A stretch of 64,000 nucleotides of DNA from Streptomyces flavotricini (GCF_020639365.1 NZ_JAINUL010000001.1:2593519-2657518); one strand, 5' to 3'. Numbered from the stretch's first letter, positions 16,683 through 25,464 are shown. Notes: generated by a model from the letters alone, not told the origin. Made by a program: numbers and translations.

Positions 16683-17102
16683 TCAGACGACGCTGGGGAG
16701 GTACTCGTTGCAGTATCCGGCGTGGGTGACCTTGTCGTCGTAGCCGTAGTACGGGTCGCCGTACCACAGGAGCGCGTAGCCGGTGTCCGGGCCGACGATG
16801 CCGTCCACGTCCTTGGGCACGAACATCACGCTCTGGAAGAAGCGGATCGCCTCTTCGGTCTGGGGGCCGAACCTGCCGTCCTCGGAGATCTGGCCGTGCG
16901 AGCCCGGACGCCCGGTCCAGTTGTGCGCGAAGGCGTAGTTCAGCTGGTGCTGCACGCACCACACGGCGTGCGTGTTGTTCGTCTTGCCGTACCCGATGTA
17001 CGGGGCGCCCTGCCGGGCCTGTGCGGTACCCGACAGGCTGAGCACGGTCAGGGCGGCCGCGGCGGCGAGGGCGGCGGCCCGTGAAACGGTCTTCTTGAGC
17101 AT
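16683..17102 (-). CDS. Exported peptidoglycan-binding protein
   Basis: 139 residues from the ATG at 17102; the signal sequence MLKKTVSRAAALAAAAALTVLSLSGTAQA starts there, and the longer frame adds only Pro/Arg-rich filler. The mature part is one peptidoglycan_binding_1-like domain (CVQHQLNYAF... DGRFGPQTEEAIRFFQS... DGIVGPDTGYALL), with two Cys that could pair. There is no catalytic domain. It belongs to the group of exported wall-binding proteins that fills 16.7-25.4 kb and is transcribed away from the large SGNH/lysozyme-like gene. Confidence 0.85.
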   Translation of the reverse strand: MLKKTVSRAAALAAAAALTVLSLSGTAQARQGAPYIGYGKTNNTHAVWCVQHQLNYAFAHNWTGRPGSHGQISEDGRFGPQTEEAIRFFQSVMFVPKDVDGIVGPDTGYALLWYGDPYYGYDDKVTHAGYCNEYLPSVV

Positions 17103-17588
17103 GGCGAACCTGCTTTCCGTGAGGAGCGGGGCGGGGATCCGTGCCGGACGGGCTGGACCAGGCGCCACCGGACAGCCGGAACACTAGGCCGGTCCCGGCC
17201 ACGTCCCGGTGTCCCGTCCGTCTCCGGGAAGTCCCGGACGGCCCGCGGGTCGGTCCCGTGGGGGCGTGACCCGCGGCCGGCGCGGAGAAGTCCCACGCAC
17301 CGGCCCGGGACGGGCGGCCCGTCCCGGGAGGGCCTCTTCGCGTCCCCCGCCCGGGACGGTGTTCCCGTCCCGCGGACCGGGCTCCGCACGGGACGTCCTG
17401 GGGACGGATCCGGCCCCGAACGGCCGGGCGCGGCCCCTAGATTGCTCGCGTCGGACGGTCCCGGGCCCCACGCGGCCCGCAGTGTGCCCGTCCTCCCTCC
17501 CCGCTCCCCCGCCGAGGCCGGCCCCTGCCCGTGACGCGTCATCGCGCCTCACGTCACCTCGGTGCGGATGTCACGGAAGAGAAGACCC
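17103..17588. other. 486-bp intergenic region rich in CGGGAC/GTCCCG words; divergent promoters
   Basis: I see no gene here. From about 17170 to 17480 the sequence carries a dozen or so copies of GTCCCG or CGGGAC in both orientations, several forming short palindromes. Likely -10 hexamers are TAGATT near 17440 on the plus strand and TAGTGT near 17185 on the minus strand, each preceded by these words. Similar words fill the spacers after 21686 and 23999. Confidence 0.55.
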
Positions 17589-20500
17589 TTGAAACGACAC
17601 AGACGACGGCATGCGTCCGTCGCCGTGGTGCTCACCACGGCGGCGGCCCTGATGGCGCCGCTCGCCCTCCCCGCCCAGGCGGCGCCGCCCGCTCCGGCCG
17701 GCACCCCGGGGCCGAGCCCGTCCGAACCCGGTCCCGACCGGCACCCCACCGCCGTCCCCCCGCGCGACCGGGCCAAGGTGGTCGGCGGTGCCTCGGACCG
17801 GGCCTGGACCACGTCCGGGGACGCCTCCGGGTTCCACGTGCTGGTGGCCGACGCGAAGGCGGGCTACCCCTGGAAGACCGCGGCCACCCTCGCCGAGCCC
17901 GGCTTCGACACGGACACCTGGATCGGCAACGCGTGCGTCACCGCCTCCGGCGAGCGCGCGGTCGTGGCGTACGCGCCCCGTACGTTCACCAACAAACCGG
18001 AGCTGATGACGCGCGGCGCGTTCACCGCCGTGGTCGAGCTGACCACCGGCAGGGTGACGAAGCTGCCGGTGCAGGCCTCGCTGTCGTACTTCTCCCCCGG
18101 CTGCGGCGAGGGCGAGACGGCCGTGCTCTCCCAGTTCAGCGATGACGCGGGGAAGGAGAACGCCACCCGTCTGATCACCGTCGACGCGAAGGCCGGCCGA
18201 GCGTCGTCCCCGCTCAAGCTCACCGGCCAGGTCACCTCGGCGATCCCGTACGGCGGCGGCGAGATCGTCGCGGCCGAGGGCCCGCAGCTGGTCCGCATCG
18301 GCAAGGAGGGCGCCCGGCACCCGATAGCCGCCGCGGACCGGGTCCCCTTCCAGATCACCCGGGACGCGGCCGGCGGCATCACCTTCCTCGACGGGCCCGG
18401 CGGGGCGGACCCGGGCCCCAAGGCGGTCGGCCAGGTCAAGCACGTCGACGCCGCCGCGGTCCGCTCGGCCCGGAACGGCAAGGCCCGACCGCGCCCGATC
18501 GCCTCCGGGCAGCTCGACGCCCTGGACCTGGCGGGGTCGCCCTCCGGCGAGGTCTTCGTCACCGGCCGGGCCGAGACCGAGGGCAAGCTGCCCGCGCACG
18601 TCCACAACCCCGGCGGGCTCGACAAGGGCGCGGTGATGAGTGCCCGCGGCCAGTCGGCCGTCACCAGCCGCTGGGCCCACGGCCAGGACGGCAGCCCGGT
18701 CCGGGCCGAAGAGGCCGCCACGGAGCGCACCGTCGTCAACCAGGTCAAGGTGCTCGGCACCGGCAAGAGCGTCGAGCTGGAGGCCGCTCCCGGTGCCGAG
18801 GCCGTGGCCCCGGCCCGGCTCGCCGACGGGCTCGCCCCCTCCCCGGCCCTGCGCTCCTCGGCCGGGCCGGCCGGCGCCCCGGAGGGTCCGCTCGTCCCGC
18901 AGGGCGCGAGCAAAAGCCCGTTCACGGCGGCCGCCGTCTCCGGCGCCGCCGCGGCGGCGGCCCCCTCGGCGCACGACCCCGTCGAGGCGGAGCGCACCTG
19001 TGCCGTACCGCGCGGGGACGTGCGCAAGCAAGCCTTCCAGCCCACTCCGCGCCAGGTCGAGTGGGCCGTGGACCAGGCCGTGATCATGGGCCTGAACCAG
19101 CACGTCAACCGGCCGCCCAACTGGAAGGGCACGGGCATGACGGGTTACAACCCGCAGCTCCTCTTCCCGCTGCGCGTGCTGAGCGGCGACCCCAACGGCT
19201 ACATCGACAAGGCCGACGAGTGGCACATCCCGGCGCAGATCCTGCTGGGCATCACCGCTCAGGAATCCAACATGTGGCAAGCCAGCCGGTACGTCGTCCC
19301 GGGCGCCACGGGCAATCCTCTGATCGGCAACTACTACGGCATCGACTACGCGCCGAACGGCACGCAGGGTGACCCGTGGGCGATCAACTGGGCCAAGGCG
19401 GACTGCGGTTACGGCATCACGCAGATCACCGACGGCATGCGGCTGCCGGGACACGACCAGCCGGCCATGTCCGTCGTCCAGCAGGAGGCCGCGGCCCTGG
19501 ACTACACGGCGAACATCGCCGCCGGCGCCGACAAGCTCGCCGAGAAGTGGAACCAGACCCGCGACGCCGGTCTGACCGTCAACAACGGCAAGCCGAAGTA
19601 CATCGAGAACTGGGCCTTCGCCCTGTGGGCGTACAACGCGGGCTTCTACCCGCAGTCCGACGCGGCGAAGAACAACGGCACGTGGGGCGTGGGCTGGACC
19701 AACAATCCGGCCAACCCTCTGTGGAAGGCCAACCGCACCCCCTTCCTGGAGTCGACGGGGGGCCGGGACGACTACTCGCACGCCTCCCACCCGCAGGACT
19801 GGCCCTACCAGGAGAAGGTGATGGGCTGGGCGGCCCGGCCGCTCTCGGCGATGTTCAAGCCCGGCACGATGGGGGTCGCGTACCGCCAGGCCTGGTGGAG
19901 CGACTGGACCTTCCGCACCGGCGGCCTCCACCCGCCGGAGGGGCTGTTCTGCAACTCCTCGAACGAGTGCGACCCCGCCAAGATCGGCCCGAACGACAAG
20001 AACGAGCCCGGGCTCGGCGCCTGCACCCGTGCGGACCTGCACTGCTGGTACCACCAGCCGGTGAAGTACGTGGACTGTGACAGGAACCAGTGCGGGCAGG
20101 CGACGCACCGCTTCGACGCCACCTACCCGGAGCAGCCGGACGAGGACTCCTCCTACCCGCCGCGGTGCAGCAGCGGTCTGCCCGCCGGTTCACTGATCGT
20201 CGACGACCTCCCGAACGGCACGCGGCCGGCCGGATCGGACGCCCGCAGTTGCGGTGCGGTCGCCTCGTCGGGGTCCTTCGCCTTCGACTTCAACCTGTGG
20301 AACGGGACGTATCCCGGGAAGATCGACATGCACCAGATCGGCGGGGGCTACGGCGGCCACTTCTGGTTCTCCCACACCCGTGACACGGCCGACACGGACG
20401 GCGGCCGGCTGCTGACCACCGGCACCTGGACGCTGGGCCAGAACATCCCCGGCAGCGGCTGGGCCCGGGTGATGGTGCACATGCCGGACCACGGCGCGCA

Positions 20501-21686
20501 GACCCGGCAGGCCAAGTACGTGGTGTACGGGACGGATTCGACCAGCCCGGTACGGGTGGTGCCACAGCGCACCCGGGAGAACCGCTGGGTGGACCTGGGC
20601 GTGTTCCACTTCACCGGCACTCCCAAGGTCTCGCTGAGCACGCACGCCGACGGAGGCAACGGCACCGAGGACGTGGCCTGGGACGCCGCGGCCTTCCAGC
20701 CGCTGCCCGGGAAGCCGGCCGACTCCGTCGTCGCCCTCGGCGACTCGTACTCCTCCGGTGAGGGCGCGTCCGTCTCCGGCGGAGCCGACTACTACAAGGA
20801 GAGCAACTACCGGGACACGACGAACGGTGCCACCCGCGACGCCTGCCACCGCTCCACGCAGGCCTGGTCCCGGCAGGCCGCGCTGCCCGGCTCCACCACC
20901 TCGATCGGCGCGCTCGCCGACGTCCGTGACCCCTCGATGGACTACCACCTGATCGCCTGCTCCGGCGCGCGGACGTACAACGTCCTCAGCAAGGCGGACG
21001 GCGGCGGGAAGGCGGAGTACGGCGAACTCCCGCAGCTGGACCAGGGCTACCTCGACCAGAACACCACGCTGGTGACCATCTCCATCGGCGGCAACGACAC
21101 GCTGTTCACGCCCATCTTCACCTCGTGCCTGATCACCTCCGAATTCTGCCAGGCGGACTCGATCGACGACGTCGACGTGAACGGCAACAAGACGGGGAAG
21201 AAGACGGGCCCGCTGTCGGCCTACGTCCCCGACCGCATCAAGAACCTGGTGCGGCCTCAGATCGTGAAGACCCTGAAGGCGATCCAGGCGCGGGCGCCAC
21301 AGGCCAAGATCGTACTGATGGGCTACCCGCCGCTGCTGGAGAAGGACGGTGGCTGCCTCCCGACCATCAGCACGCTGGAAGGCCCCTGGCTGAACTCCAT
21401 CGGGGAGACCCTGCTCCAGGAGATGGACGGAGCGGCCCGGGACGCGCGGGCCCAGGGCGTCAAGGCGTGGTTCTCGAACCCCAAGGAGGCCTTCAAGGGG
21501 CAGGCCGTCTGCGGAACTCCCGAGACGGTCCACGGCATCGTCATGGACCTGGTCGAGAGCGACACCCCGCAGCTCGACACCAACGTGATCAAGCTCGGCA
21601 GCTCGGCGCAGTCGTTCCACCCGAAGGTCGCCGGCGCGCGGCACTACGCCGACGCGCTCGAGCAGACCCTGCGCACCATGCAGTGA
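17589..21686 (+). CDS. Large secreted modular protein: lysozyme/transglycosylase-like domain plus C-terminal SGNH hydrolase
   Basis: About 1365 residues. The TTG at 17589 is preferred because GGAAGAGAAG precedes it and the signal then begins MKRHRRRH; an ATG at 17568 in frame lacks a ribosome site. Residues 1-30 are a Sec signal. About 40-470 is an unassigned beta-rich region. About 490-730 is a lysozyme-like domain with TAQESN (candidate catalytic Glu near 558) and GYGITQITDG. About 880-1030 resembles a carbohydrate-binding beta-sandwich. About 1045-1365 is an SGNH/GDSL hydrolase with ALGDSYSSGEG, the Gly/Asn block SIGGND, and Ser-Phe-His-Pro carrying the catalytic His. It likely cleaves and deacylates wall or surface polymers; the exact substrate is unknown. 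Confidence 0.85.
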   Translation: MKRHRRRHASVAVVLTTAAALMAPLALPAQAAPPAPAGTPGPSPSEPGPDRHPTAVPPRDRAKVVGGASDRAWTTSGDASGFHVLVADAKAGYPWKTAATLAEPGFDTDTWIGNACVTASGERAVVAYAPRTFTNKPELMTRGAFTAVVELTTGRVTKLPVQASLSYFSPGCGEGETAVLSQFSDDAGKENATRLITVDAKAGRASSPLKLTGQVTSAIPYGGGEIVAAEGPQLVRIGKEGARHPIAAADRVPFQITRDAAGGITFLDGPGGADPGPKAVGQVKHVDAAAVRSARNGKARPRPIASGQLDALDLAGSPSGEVFVTGRAETEGKLPAHVHNPGGLDKGAVMSARGQSAVTSRWAHGQDGSPVRAEEAATERTVVNQVKVLGTGKSVELEAAPGAEAVAPARLADGLAPSPALRSSAGPAGAPEGPLVPQGASKSPFTAAAVSGAAAAAAPSAHDPVEAERTCAVPRGDVRKQAFQPTPRQVEWAVDQAVIMGLNQHVNRPPNWKGTGMTGYNPQLLFPLRVLSGDPNGYIDKADEWHIPAQILLGITAQESNMWQASRYVVPGATGNPLIGNYYGIDYAPNGTQGDPWAINWAKADCGYGITQITDGMRLPGHDQPAMSVVQQEAAALDYTANIAAGADKLAEKWNQTRDAGLTVNNGKPKYIENWAFALWAYNAGFYPQSDAAKNNGTWGVGWTNNPANPLWKANRTPFLESTGGRDDYSHASHPQDWPYQEKVMGWAARPLSAMFKPGTMGVAYRQAWWSDWTFRTGGLHPPEGLFCNSSNECDPAKIGPNDKNEPGLGACTRADLHCWYHQPVKYVDCDRNQCGQATHRFDATYPEQPDEDSSYPPRCSSGLPAGSLIVDDLPNGTRPAGSDARSCGAVASSGSFAFDFNLWNGTYPGKIDMHQIGGGYGGHFWFSHTRDTADTDGGRLLTTGTWTLGQNIPGSGWARVMVHMPDHGAQTRQAKYVVYGTDSTSPVRVVPQRTRENRWVDLGVFHFTGTPKVSLSTHADGGNGTEDVAWDAAAFQPLPGKPADSVVALGDSYSSGEGASVSGGADYYKESNYRDTTNGATRDACHRSTQAWSRQAALPGSTTSIGALADVRDPSMDYHLIACSGARTYNVLSKADGGGKAEYGELPQLDQGYLDQNTTLVTISIGGNDTLFTPIFTSCLITSEFCQADSIDDVDVNGNKTGKKTGPLSAYVPDRIKNLVRPQIVKTLKAIQARAPQAKIVLMGYPPLLEKDGGCLPTISTLEGPWLNSIGETLLQEMDGAARDARAQGVKAWFSNPKEAFKGQAVCGTPETVHGIVMDLVESDTPQLDTNVIKLGSSAQSFHPKVAGARHYADALEQTLRTMQ

Positions 21687-21701
21687 CCTGCTGACGACAC
21701 C

Positions 21702-21743
21702 CGTCCCGTGCCGTCCCACGGTCCCGTGGGACGGCACGGGACG
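21702..21743. terminator. Long hairpin terminator
   Basis: An 18-base perfect stem (21702-21719 with 21726-21743) around the loop GGTCCC, right after the stop of the large gene. It is built from the same GTCCCG words that crowd the neighbouring spacers. A TAGCGT -10-like hexamer for the next gene follows 42 bases later. Confidence 0.8.
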
Positions 21744-21822
21744 CCGGGACGGCCTCCCGGCTTGTCCCGGCGCCTTTCAATTCCTAGCGTTCACCTGCAA
21801 CTTCTCGATGGAACGGACTCAC

Positions 21823-22896
21823 ATGACCACGCCGACGGCACGACCGCTGCTCCGCCGACGCACCCTGCTGGCCGGCGCGCTGTCCCTGGGGGCGGCACTG
21901 GCCGCGCCGGGTACGGCCGGACGGGCGCGGGCCGCCGACGGCCCGCTCGTATCCGACTGCGAGGCCTGGGGAGCGCGGGCACCGAAGAGCCCCGTGAAGG
22001 TGCTCGCGGCCCGGCCGCAGAAGATCATCGTGCACCACACGGCGACCGCGAACGTGGCCGAGTACGGGCAGGACCGCGCCTTCGCGCTGGCCCGCGCGAT
22101 GCAGACGTACCAGATGGACACCGAGGGCTGGATCGACACCGGGCAGCACTTCACCGTCAGCCGGGGCGCGTTCGTCACCGAGGGGCGGCACGGCAGCCTG
22201 GCCGCGCTGGACAGCGGGGGGCAGATCGTCGAGGCGGCGCACTGCACCGGCCAGAACACGGTGGCCATCGGCATCGAGAACGAGGGCACCTACACCACCG
22301 AGGAACCCCGCGCCGAGCAGTACGCGGCGCTCGTCGGCCTCTGCGCCCGCATCTGCCTCCAGTACGGGCTGCAGCCGTACCAGATCTACGGGCACCGGGA
22401 CTTCAACAACACCCAGTGCCCCGGCGACCGCCTCTACGCCCTGCTGCCGCAGCTGCGCGCGGACGTGGCGGCCCGGATCGGCGGCGACCCGGCGGCTCCC
22501 GTGTGGCCGCTGCTGCGTGCGGGCGATGTGAACGAGCGCGTACGCGTCCTGCAGTGCCTGCTCGTCCAGCGCGGGGCGGCGATCACGCCGGACGGATCGT
22601 TCGGGCCGGCGACCGACGGCGCGGTGCGCGCGTTCCAGAAGCAGATCGGCGCCGCCATCGACGGGTTCGCGGGGAACCAGACCTGGAACCAGCTGTGCGC
22701 GCCGGTGGCGCAGGGAGCGGCCGGGGAGGCGGTGAAGGCGGTGCAGAGCCGGCTGTCGGCACTCGGCTTCCCGACGACGGCGGACGGTGCGTTCGGGCCC
22801 GGCACCGCGGCCCGCGTGGCGGCGTTCCAGGCCTCGCGCGCGCTGCCGCAGGACGGGGTCGTGGACGCCCGTACCTGGAGCCGCCTGCTCGCCTGA
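21823..22896 (+). CDS. Secreted N-acetylmuramoyl-L-alanine amidase with two peptidoglycan-binding domains
   Basis: 357 residues from the ATG at 21823; an ATG 15 bases earlier is in frame, but neither has a strong ribosome site. The leader LLRRRTLLAGALSLGAALAAPG is twin-arginine-like. The Amidase_2/PGRP domain (about 40-215) has zinc ligands in IIVHHTAT, the His of YGHRDFNNTQCPG and its Cys, giving amide cleavage between muramic acid and L-Ala. Two PG_binding_1 repeats follow (about 225-285 with DGSFGPATDGAVRAFQ, and 295-355 with DGAFGPGTAARVAAFQ). It probably works outside the membrane in wall turnover or spore-wall remodelling with the neighbouring hydrolase. Confidence 0.92.
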   Translation: MTTPTARPLLRRRTLLAGALSLGAALAAPGTAGRARAADGPLVSDCEAWGARAPKSPVKVLAARPQKIIVHHTATANVAEYGQDRAFALARAMQTYQMDTEGWIDTGQHFTVSRGAFVTEGRHGSLAALDSGGQIVEAAHCTGQNTVAIGIENEGTYTTEEPRAEQYAALVGLCARICLQYGLQPYQIYGHRDFNNTQCPGDRLYALLPQLRADVAARIGGDPAAPVWPLLRAGDVNERVRVLQCLLVQRGAAITPDGSFGPATDGAVRAFQKQIGAAIDGFAGNQTWNQLCAPVAQGAAGEAVKAVQSRLSALGFPTTADGAFGPGTAARVAAFQASRALPQDGVVDARTWSRLLA

Positions 22897-22937
22897 CATC
22901 CGTGTTCGCAGGCACCGCGAAAACCCTGCACTGACCT

Positions 22938-22968
22938 TGGCCTCCCGGGAGTTGGCTCCCGGGGGCCA
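22938..22968 (+). terminator. Hairpin terminator after the amidase gene
   Basis: TGGCCTCCCGGGA pairs with TCCCGGGGGCCA (one mismatch or bulge) around GTTGGC, 40 bases after the amidase stop. Confidence 0.7.
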
Positions 22969-23060
22969 CAGTCATGAGCACGCCACTTCGTGGCTGATAC
23001 TGTTCCCCGCGGCCAACGGCCGGGGGGACGGAATGAGCACGAGATGGGGGACCCACCTTG

Positions 23061-23999
23061 ATGGCAGGGGGATCAGGGGCGGCCGGCGGGGACGCTCCGA
23101 GAGGCGACCTTTTCGCCGAAATGCGGCGGATCAAGGACGCGTCGCAGCTGAGCTACAACCGCCTCGCGGACAAGACGCACTACAGCCGTTCCTCTTGGGA
23201 GCGGTTCCTCAACGGCAAGCAGGTCCCGACCCGTATCGCGGTCGAGGAGTTCGCGACCGCGGCCGGGGCGGACCCCGAACCTCTGCTCGTGCTGCTCGAG
23301 CTGGCCGTCGTACGCGATGAGGCGCCGGCGGAGGAGCCCGCGGTCCGGGCCCCGGAGCGCCCGAGGCCGGGTGTCCCCGTCAAGCCGGCGACGGTACGGC
23401 CGGCTCCGGACCCGGCCCCGACCCCGGCCCCGACCGTGGAAGGAGCCGTCCTCACAGGGCGGTTCGCCTGGTCCAGGATCCTGCGCACGGCGGCCGGCGT
23501 CCTGGCGGGCGCCCTGCTGGGCAGCCTGCTGACGGTCTTCCTCGTCGAACCGGCCGGCGCGGGCACCGCCCAGGGCCCCACCGCCGGGGCGACGGGCTCG
23601 CCCGGCGCCACACCCGCCCAGGCCCGCCCGAGCGGGCCGGTCAAGGTCGGCTGCAAGAGCGACACCTGCATGCGCCGCGAACCGCAGGCGGAGGACTGCC
23701 AGTGGGACGCGGTCACGGTGCGCCAGACCTTCCTGCGCGGCATGAGCATCCAGTTGCGCTACAGCGAGGCCTGCCAGGCGGTGTGGGGGCGCGTCGAGAA
23801 CGGCAACATCGGGGACACGGTCATGATCCAGGACAAGCGCAACTCGTCCGACGAGGCCACGATCCGGATGGAACACGACACCTACACGCGGATGCTGGCC
23901 GTCACCCCGGACGCGACATGGGAGACCATCACGATCTGCGGGGCGATTCCCAGCCAGAAGGAACAGGAGTGTTCCCCGCTGGGTGCGATCAAGCCCTGA
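23061..23999 (+). CDS. Membrane-anchored XRE-type helix-turn-helix protein with extracellular DUF2690 domain
   Basis: 312 residues, ATG at 23061 with GGGGGA upstream. Residues about 15-75 form an XRE-like HTH (LSYNRLADKTHYSRSSWERFLNGKQVP). A Pro-rich linker follows, then one membrane helix (about 135-158). The outer part (about 190-300) is a DUF2690 domain with four or more Cys (CKSDTCMRREPQAEDCQW, SEACQAVWGR). This architecture is widespread in Streptomyces. A one-pass regulator that senses the wall or envelope outside and binds DNA inside is plausible, and the position among wall-hydrolase genes fits, but no function is established for this copy. Confidence 0.88.
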   Translation: MAGGSGAAGGDAPRGDLFAEMRRIKDASQLSYNRLADKTHYSRSSWERFLNGKQVPTRIAVEEFATAAGADPEPLLVLLELAVVRDEAPAEEPAVRAPERPRPGVPVKPATVRPAPDPAPTPAPTVEGAVLTGRFAWSRILRTAAGVLAGALLGSLLTVFLVEPAGAGTAQGPTAGATGSPGATPAQARPSGPVKVGCKSDTCMRREPQAEDCQWDAVTVRQTFLRGMSIQLRYSEACQAVWGRVENGNIGDTVMIQDKRNSSDEATIRMEHDTYTRMLAVTPDATWETITICGAIPSQKEQECSPLGAIKP

Positions 24000-24004
24000 C
24001 CCCG

Positions 24005-24112
24005 GCACGGGACAGGGCGGGACGGGACGGCGTCCGGGACACACCCGGGACGGTACGGGACGGTCGGCCCGCCCGCCCGGGAAGCCCGGTCGGGACGTCC
24101 CTGGGACGAGCC
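24005..24112. repeat. Cluster of CGGGAC words in the spacer
   Basis: In about 108 bases at least seven CGGGAC units occur in the same orientation, most extended to CGGGACGG, with irregular spacing. No hairpin comparable to that at 21702-21743 is evident, so this looks more like an iterated binding site or a decayed repeat than a terminator. Confidence 0.5.
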
Positions 24113-24235
24113 CCGGGAATCCGCTCTGAGCTGGTTGGACGCTCGTCCCCCGCTTCCCAGGACAGGTGGGAAGCGGGAGCCGGACGCGCCCCGTGTGGCA
24201 GCTTTTCGCTGTCACCAGCGAAGGGCTCTTCCGAC

Positions 24236-24628
24236 ATGCGCACATCTCGCCCCACGAAGGGCGTCACCTCACTCCTCCTCGCGGCGGTCTCCGCCGGCGC
24301 CCTGTTCGTCTCCGCGCCGGCCGCCCAGGCGGACGACTCCTCGTACAAGATCTGCAAGGACACGTACGGCACGCGGCTCTCCCCGAGCGGCTACACCATC
24401 CCGCGGTACGACTACTCCCAGGGTGACTCCGACGTCTGCGTGGCCGGGCTCCAGGAACTCGTCTCGCAGTACGGCCTTTCCCCGTGGGAGCAGAGCGGCG
24501 GCAACTTCGTCGACGGCGTCTTCGGCGCGCGTACCGCCTCGGCCGTCCGCAGGTTCCAGAGCGGCCACCACCTCGACCCCGACGGCGTCGTGGGACCGCG
24601 GACCTGGGAGAAGCTCCTGACGGGCTGA
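24236..24628 (+). CDS. Small exported peptidoglycan-binding protein
   Basis: 130 residues, ATG at 24236 preceded by AGCGAAGGGC. Signal peptide to about residue 32 (ending APAAQA), then a single PG_binding_1 domain: CVAGLQELV..., DGVFGARTASAVRRFQSGHHLDPDGVVGPRTWEKLL in order. Two Cys flank the N-terminal part. Close paralogue of the next gene (shared DGVVGPRTWE ending). No enzymatic domain; likely a wall-bound accessory or structural protein. Confidence 0.87.
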   Translation: MRTSRPTKGVTSLLLAAVSAGALFVSAPAAQADDSSYKICKDTYGTRLSPSGYTIPRYDYSQGDSDVCVAGLQELVSQYGLSPWEQSGGNFVDGVFGARTASAVRRFQSGHHLDPDGVVGPRTWEKLLTG

Positions 24629-24720
24629 GCCCCGCCCCTCCTCGCGCCCCGCCCTCTCCTCCTCGCCCGGCTTCCGCCCTCTTCGTCATCGTCATCGTCA
24701 TCGTCAGGAGACGCTCTTCC

Positions 24721-25116
24721 ATGTCCTCGTCGCGCCGCATCCGCCCCCTCACGGCCCTCGCGCTCGCCGCGTCCGCCGTCGGCACGCTGCTGGTCACCGC
24801 CCCCACCGCCTCGGCCGGTGACTACCGCGACGCCTGCACCCGCAGCGTCGGCACCCGCACCTCTCCCAACGGCTGGTCCATCCCCGCCCGCAACTTCCAG
24901 TACGGCTCGTCGGGCGTGTGCGTGCGCGAGATCCAGTTCGACATCGCCGCCACCGTCGGCATCGCCCCCGCCGACTGGCCCGGCTTCATCGACGGCATCT
25001 TCGGCTCGAAGACCGACGACTACGTGAAGGAGTTCCAGCGCCAGTCCCACCTGGACCCGGACGGCGTCGTCGGTCCCAGGACCTGGGAGGCTCTCATCTC
25101 CCGGACCACGGACTGA
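24721..25116 (+). CDS. Small exported peptidoglycan-binding protein, paralogue
   Basis: 131 residues, ATG at 24721. Four tandem GTCATC units lie just upstream at about 24687-24711, followed by AGGAG. Signal peptide ends PTASA near residue 33. The PG-binding domain shows SSGVCVREIQFDI, DGIFGSKTDDYVKEFQR and DPDGVVGPRTWEALI. It forms a tandem pair with 24236-24628, and a frameshifted third copy follows directly. Confidence 0.87.
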   Translation: MSSSRRIRPLTALALAASAVGTLLVTAPTASAGDYRDACTRSVGTRTSPNGWSIPARNFQYGSSGVCVREIQFDIAATVGIAPADWPGFIDGIFGSKTDDYVKEFQRQSHLDPDGVVGPRTWEALISRTTD

Positions 25117-25137
25117 TCGCCATGACGGACAAGGCAG

Positions 25138-25395
25138 CGCGTCGGCGCCACGGTGGTGCTCGCCAAGGGCTCGTCCGGGGTGTGCGTCCGGGAACTCCAG
25201 GAGGAGCTGCTCCAGGCCGGAGCGGTCGCCGGCGAGGACCAGCCCGGCTTCGTCGACGGCGACTTCGGCCCCAAGACGTACAGGGGTCGTGAACTTCCAG
25301 CGCAGCGCCTCGGTCACCGGCGGCGCGGACGGCGTCGTCGGGCGCTACACCTGGCACCACCTGATCGCCACGGTCTACTTCGACCAGGGCGGGCA
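25138..25395 (+). pseudogene. Frameshifted third copy of the small peptidoglycan-binding gene
   Basis: Translation from about 25153 gives GSSGVCVRELQEELLQ and DQPGFVDGDFGPKT, matching the intact upstream paralogue; then the reading shifts by +1 near 25280-25290 and continues as VNFQRSASV and DGVVGRYTWHHLI. The signal peptide is missing and the frame runs on without a stop into the palindrome at 25396. It is a decayed tandem duplicate. A sequencing error could explain the frameshift but not the missing signal sequence. Confidence 0.75.
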
Positions 25396-25463
25396 TCCGG
25401 CAGCACGGGAAACGAGCCTTACCCGCCGATCGGCGGGTAAGGCTCGTTTCCCGTGCTGCCGGA
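25396..25463. terminator. 68-bp perfect palindrome, probable bidirectional terminator
   Basis: Every base from 25396 to 25429 pairs with 25463 back to 25430, with GATC at the centre. It begins where the pseudogene homology ends and stops one base before the TAG of the convergent gene at 25465. A 34-bp stem is much longer than ordinary terminators. Confidence 0.8.
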
Positions 25464-25464
25464 G

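Noticed and set aside
17571..20108. 845-codon minus-strand frame opposite the SGNH/lysozyme-like gene
   Set aside because: The plus-strand protein has intact catalytic motifs; the opposite frame shows none.
24687..24711. Four GTCATC units as a possible CRISPR-like or regulatory repeat
   Set aside because: Short contiguous microsatellite without spacers, directly before a ribosome site; probably neutral.
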